Positions 59,680 through 61,875 of a stretch of DNA of 61,875 nucleotides are shown here, piece after piece. Source of the DNA: a virus; the IMG/VR virus record IMGVR_UViG_3300021197_000785, positions 1 to 61,875 of that record. One strand, written 5' to 3'. The notes under the pieces are model-generated. The model ran no database searches, was not told the origin of the DNA, and worked only from the letters and a program-made list of their open reading frames with translations. How positions within the stretch are numbered: position 1 is the stretch's first letter; the number at the start of each line of letters is the position of its first letter. A program made the translations under genes and the position numbers.

Positions 59680-60726
59680 TTAACTAACTGTTGCACTGAA
59701 TGGGCTTGCTTCTGTACCACTTGCTTGTAACATGCCACTAACAACATATTGGTTTGCAATAAGATCAGTAATTTCTACATAATCACCTATTGACACCCCG
59801 CCAGTTGTTGTACCATTAATTGTTATTGTATCATCTGTGCCATCTGCTTTCCAGCCAATTACACCTGCTGCACCACCTTCTGTGCTGTCATCTTGTACAA
59901 GCACTTGACCTTTAATTGTATGAGCTGCATCAGGGACTTTGATAACATAGTTACTTGTGTTAACAACACCAACAACAAACCGATATACGTCACCAGTTCC
60001 AGTTGCAGCAGGAAGTGTAAATGTACACAGTGCGTTGCCACCAACCTCTGCCATGCTTAGTGTTTTACCAGCATGTGCTGCAGCAGTAATTGCACCTGTT
60101 GCTGTGAGTACAACAACGCCAGTGCTAAATGTAGTTGGTTGTAAACGACCAGTAGTTGTTACTGTTGTTGTTCCTGTTGGAATCTCTAGAACATCTGCAT
60201 CAGCATCATTCTTAATTGTAACGTCATTGGTCGAACCTTGTCCAGTAAGGATAAGACCTTCTGCTGCAGTGTAACCAATTGCTGCATCGTCGCCTGCTGC
60301 AGTATCGCCAGTAGCAAGTAAAGTTGAACCAGTAACGTCACCTGTTGCTGTAATTGTAGTTGTTGCTGCAACAGATCCTGTCACTGCTAGTGCTGAACTA
60401 CCATCATATGTTAAGTTACCACTAAGTGTTAGGTCGCCATCTGCATCTACAAATGCAATAGCATTGTCAGTGTGATCTGTAAAACGTATTTCACTACCAG
60501 TTGCCATTACCAAACGACCCGTACCATTTGGATCTATAATTACATCTCCGTTGGTATTATCACTTGCAATTGTGTTGCCTGTAATGGTAATGTTGTTTGT
60601 GCTTGTAACCGTACTATAAAGGTACAGTTCATCAAAGTTATCATTAACTTTATCAAAGGCTGTGCGTAATGGATCACCTGTTCCATCATTGGCGCTACTG
60701 CCTAAATTAATTGTTTGTTTTGCCAT
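59680..60726 (-). CDS. Tail-fibre-like protein, 348 aa
   Basis: Starts MAKQTINLGSSANDGTGDPL then RTAFDKVNDNFDELY, the same attachment module as the 749-residue fibre. It has Thr/Ala/Gly-rich repeats (ATTTITATGDVTG) and a C-terminal tip with KGQVLVQDDSTEGG and NGTTTGGVSIGDYVEI. 10 nt precede the fibre gene downstream. Late promoter upstream. Confidence 0.82.
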   Translation of the reverse strand: MAKQTINLGSSANDGTGDPLRTAFDKVNDNFDELYLYSTVTSTNNITITGNTIASDNTNGDVIIDPNGTGRLVMATGSEIRFTDHTDNAIAFVDADGDLTLSGNLTYDGSSALAVTGSVAATTTITATGDVTGSTLLATGDTAAGDDAAIGYTAAEGLILTGQGSTNDVTIKNDADADVLEIPTGTTTVTTTGRLQPTTFSTGVVVLTATGAITAAAHAGKTLSMAEVGGNALCTFTLPAATGTGDVYRFVVGVVNTSNYVIKVPDAAHTIKGQVLVQDDSTEGGAAGVIGWKADGTDDTITINGTTTGGVSIGDYVEITDLIANQYVVSGMLQASGTEASPFSATVS

Positions 60727-60752
60727 TTGTGTGGACTCCTAATTCTATTATG

Positions 60753-60760
60753 TATTTATT
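60753..60760 (-). promoter_or_regulatory. T4-like late promoter (AATAAATA)
   Basis: Minus-strand TAAATAAATACAT, 26 nt before the ATG at 60726. It is just upstream of, and in opposite orientation to, the plus-strand zinc-finger gene. Confidence 0.62.
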
Positions 60761-60779
60761 TAATAGTTTACCTAGCCGC

Positions 60780-61058
60780 ATGCTAAATATTTCTATGGTA
60801 ATTGGTCATCATTATGAATATGCAGAATATTCAAGAAACAGAAACGGCAAAAAACATAAACTTGTAAGACGACACAAGGTATATGAGTTGCGCTGTGATG
60901 AATGTGAAAACGTTTTTATGAAAACTAGTACTGAGTTACGCAAGCCGCACGGTAGTCATTGTTGTAGTAATTGTAATCACTATAAATTTGCACAAAAACA
61001 AAGTGCAATACTAAGACAATATAATAAGTGGGATGCTAGTAGTAGCAGAAGAATTTAG
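60780..61058 (+). CDS. Zinc-finger/HNH-like small protein
   Basis: About 92 residues from the ATG at 60780; an ATG at 60795 is an equally plausible start and an earlier in-frame one (60711) would overlap the fibre gene start. Two cysteine knuckles: RCDECENVF (C-x2-C) and HCCSNCN, with a KFAQKQSAILRQYNKWD tail. The arrangement is that of a small zinc finger of marine phages, possibly nucleic-acid binding. Ribosome site weak. It converges with the gene at 61055. Confidence 0.62.
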   Translation: MLNISMVIGHHYEYAEYSRNRNGKKHKLVRRHKVYELRCDECENVFMKTSTELRKPHGSHCCSNCNHYKFAQKQSAILRQYNKWDASSSRRI

Positions 61059-61261
61059 GTGCTAGTAGAACCAAGCGGACGGCACTGCCATTCAACCGTG
61101 TCTGGTGTACCATCCTGAGGTATTTGTATATACTGTGGAAGCATAATCTCACACTGTTCTTGTGGATTGCCCATTGGACCATGTTCAAAGCGTTGCACTT
61201 CTTGCATTCTGCAATCGCTACCCCAGCATACAGTTAGATATATGGCCCAAAGAATTTCCAT
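61055..61261 (-). CDS. Small Cys-containing protein with hydrophobic N-terminus, 68 aa
   Basis: The ATG at 61261 overlaps the Fe-S carrier stop as TAATG, so I prefer it to a start at 61291. Opens with a short hydrophobic stretch (EILWAIYLTVCWG), then three more cysteines (SDCRM, EQCEIM, WQCRPL). Possibly a secreted or membrane-anchored protein; unknown function. Confidence 0.68.
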   Translation of the reverse strand: MEILWAIYLTVCWGSDCRMQEVQRFEHGPMGNPQEQCEIMLPQYIQIPQDGTPDTVEWQCRPLGSTST

Positions 61262-61566
61262 TACACTGCAAAACTTTCTCCACATCCGCAACTGGCTGTT
61301 GCGTTTGGATTAATTACTGTTAAGTAACTACCACCTAGTTCATTTTTGTAATCAATAGTACATCCTGCTACAAACATTTCTGCCATTGGGTCTAGCACAA
61401 GCGCATCCTCGTAGGGCTCGCTCCAGTCTACATCGGGCCAGTTATTTTTAAAGTCCCACACATAAGTGAAGCCGGAACAGCCACCACCCTTTACGCCCAG
61501 TGTAACGTAGTCGTCATTGCGTACTTTGTCTAAATATTCTTTTGCTTCTTGAGTAATTGTTAACAT
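61261..61566 (-). CDS. A-type iron-sulfur carrier (IscA/ErpA/HesB-like)
   Basis: 101 residues. The three-cysteine signature is complete: GGGCSGF (C35 region) and SCGCGESF near the C-terminus, with ITQEAKEYL at the start. A-type carriers hold and pass Fe-S clusters or iron. Found in several marine phages. A TATAAATA motif sits 8 nt upstream. Function as a cluster carrier is by family; target unknown. Confidence 0.88.
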   Translation of the reverse strand: MLTITQEAKEYLDKVRNDDYVTLGVKGGGCSGFTYVWDFKNNWPDVDWSEPYEDALVLDPMAEMFVAGCTIDYKNELGGSYLTVINPNATASCGCGESFAV

Positions 61567-61574
61567 ATTACACC

Positions 61575-61582
61575 TATTTATA
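61575..61582 (-). promoter_or_regulatory. T4-like late promoter (TATAAATA)
   Basis: Minus-strand exact TATAAATA, but only 8 nt before the ATG at 61566, so the mRNA would be nearly leaderless. AGG follows inside the motif region. Confidence 0.5.
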
Positions 61583-61636
61583 GTTACTAGGGCAGGTTTA
61601 CTAATAGTCTTGCCCTATTATTTAATTGCCTGCGGA

Positions 61637-61875
61637 TTATTTTCTTGTATATTGTAGTGTAAACTTACTATACTGTTTATTGATATGAGTACGCAATTCA
61701 AAACTGCTATCCAATACAAAGCCATTGCCACGCATCACTAGATCTAAAAAGTGTTTACCCCGGATAAATTGGTTACTATCTTTATAATATGTCCAGGGTC
61801 CTGACAGTGTCACCTCGCTACTTTCTTGTTCTGTAAAATTCTTATCATTAATAAATGTTCCAACAATAACTATAG
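61637..61875 (-). CDS. C-terminal part of a hypothetical protein (cut by window edge)
   Basis: Open minus-strand frame from the window edge to a TAA at 61639-61637, giving 78 residues that end LRTHINKQYSKFTLQYTRK. Beta-rich with alternating hydrophobic/polar residues (EVTLSGPWTYYKDSNQFIRG), no recognised motif. The upstream part lies outside the window. Possibly fibre- or baseplate-related from position. Confidence 0.6.
   Translation of the reverse strand, partial: IVIVGTFINDKNFTEQESSEVTLSGPWTYYKDSNQFIRGKHFLDLVMRGNGFVLDSSFELRTHINKQYSKFTLQYTRK

Overview
The window is a dense, AT-rich piece of a T4-like (tevenvirus-related) marine myovirus genome. Support: a family B DNA polymerase (gp43), sliding clamp (gp45), clamp-loader ATPase (gp44), a DsbA-like protein, a GroES-like co-chaperonin, PhoH, MazG, T4-type lysozyme, three tRNA genes, and upstream motifs reading (G/C/T)ATAAATA like T4 late promoters. 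Genes are packed with 1-60 nt overlaps and nearly all lie on the minus strand; only phoH, an adhesin-like gene, one dioxygenase and one zinc-finger gene are on plus. No photosynthesis genes are seen. A tricarboxylate-transporter permease/binding-protein pair and a serine-glyoxylate-type aminotransferase suggest a heterotrophic marine alphaproteobacterial host (for example SAR11/SAR116/roseobacter), but that is inference; a cyanobacterial host is not excluded.

Layout, in plus coordinates although transcription mostly runs right to left. 0-5.5 kb: sugar-nucleotide and surface/DNA-decoration genes (two 2OG dioxygenase-like proteins, UDP-glucose dehydrogenase-like, epimerase, glycosyltransferase, PTPS/QueD-like). 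5.5-12.8 kb: replication and DNA modification (TGT/DpdA-like enzyme, sulfotransferase, gp45, methyltransferase, gp43, DsbA-like) driven by near-perfect sigma70-type promoters. 12.8-23.6 kb: a block of probably head-packaged proteins, several sharing a short N-terminus like the T4 capsid-targeting sequence, including a 1096-residue multi-domain 'polyvalent' protein, a lytic transglycosylase and a nucleotidyltransferase fusion. 23.7-28.9 kb: glycosyltransferases and small late genes. 28.9-32 kb: ClpA-like unfoldase plus J-protein. 32-35 kb: lysis cassette (overlapping Rz/Rz1-like spanins, small membrane protein, T4-type lysozyme). 35-41 kb: accessory metabolic genes (SGNH hydrolase, NmrA-like, TctC, TctA, methyltransferase, sulfotransferase-like). 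41-43 kb: phoH, adhesin-like gene, tRNA-Trp/Glu/Arg. 43-53 kb: HAD phosphatase, OB-fold protein, dioxygenases, gp44, aminotransferase, co-chaperonin, a DnaE-palm fragment, MazG. 53-61 kb: a tail-fibre/adhesin cluster, each gene with a late promoter or tightly coupled. 61-62 kb: A-type Fe-S carrier and a gene cut by the window edge.

How the parts work together: early sigma70-like promoters sit before gp45, the DsbA-gp43 unit, the sugar/QueD unit, the J-protein/Clp unit, the HAD gene, the OB-fold gene, the aminotransferase-gp44 unit and mazG; T4-like late promoters sit before head-protein, fibre and transporter genes. The most notable features are the TctA/TctC pair beside the lysis genes, the aminotransferase cotranscribed with the clamp loader, the polyvalent protein inside a block with capsid-targeting-like N-termini, the DpdA/PTPS pair suggesting 7-deazaguanine DNA, up to seven 2OG-Fe(II) oxygenase-like proteins, and a ClpA-like unfoldase that keeps a ClpP-docking-type IGF tripeptide.
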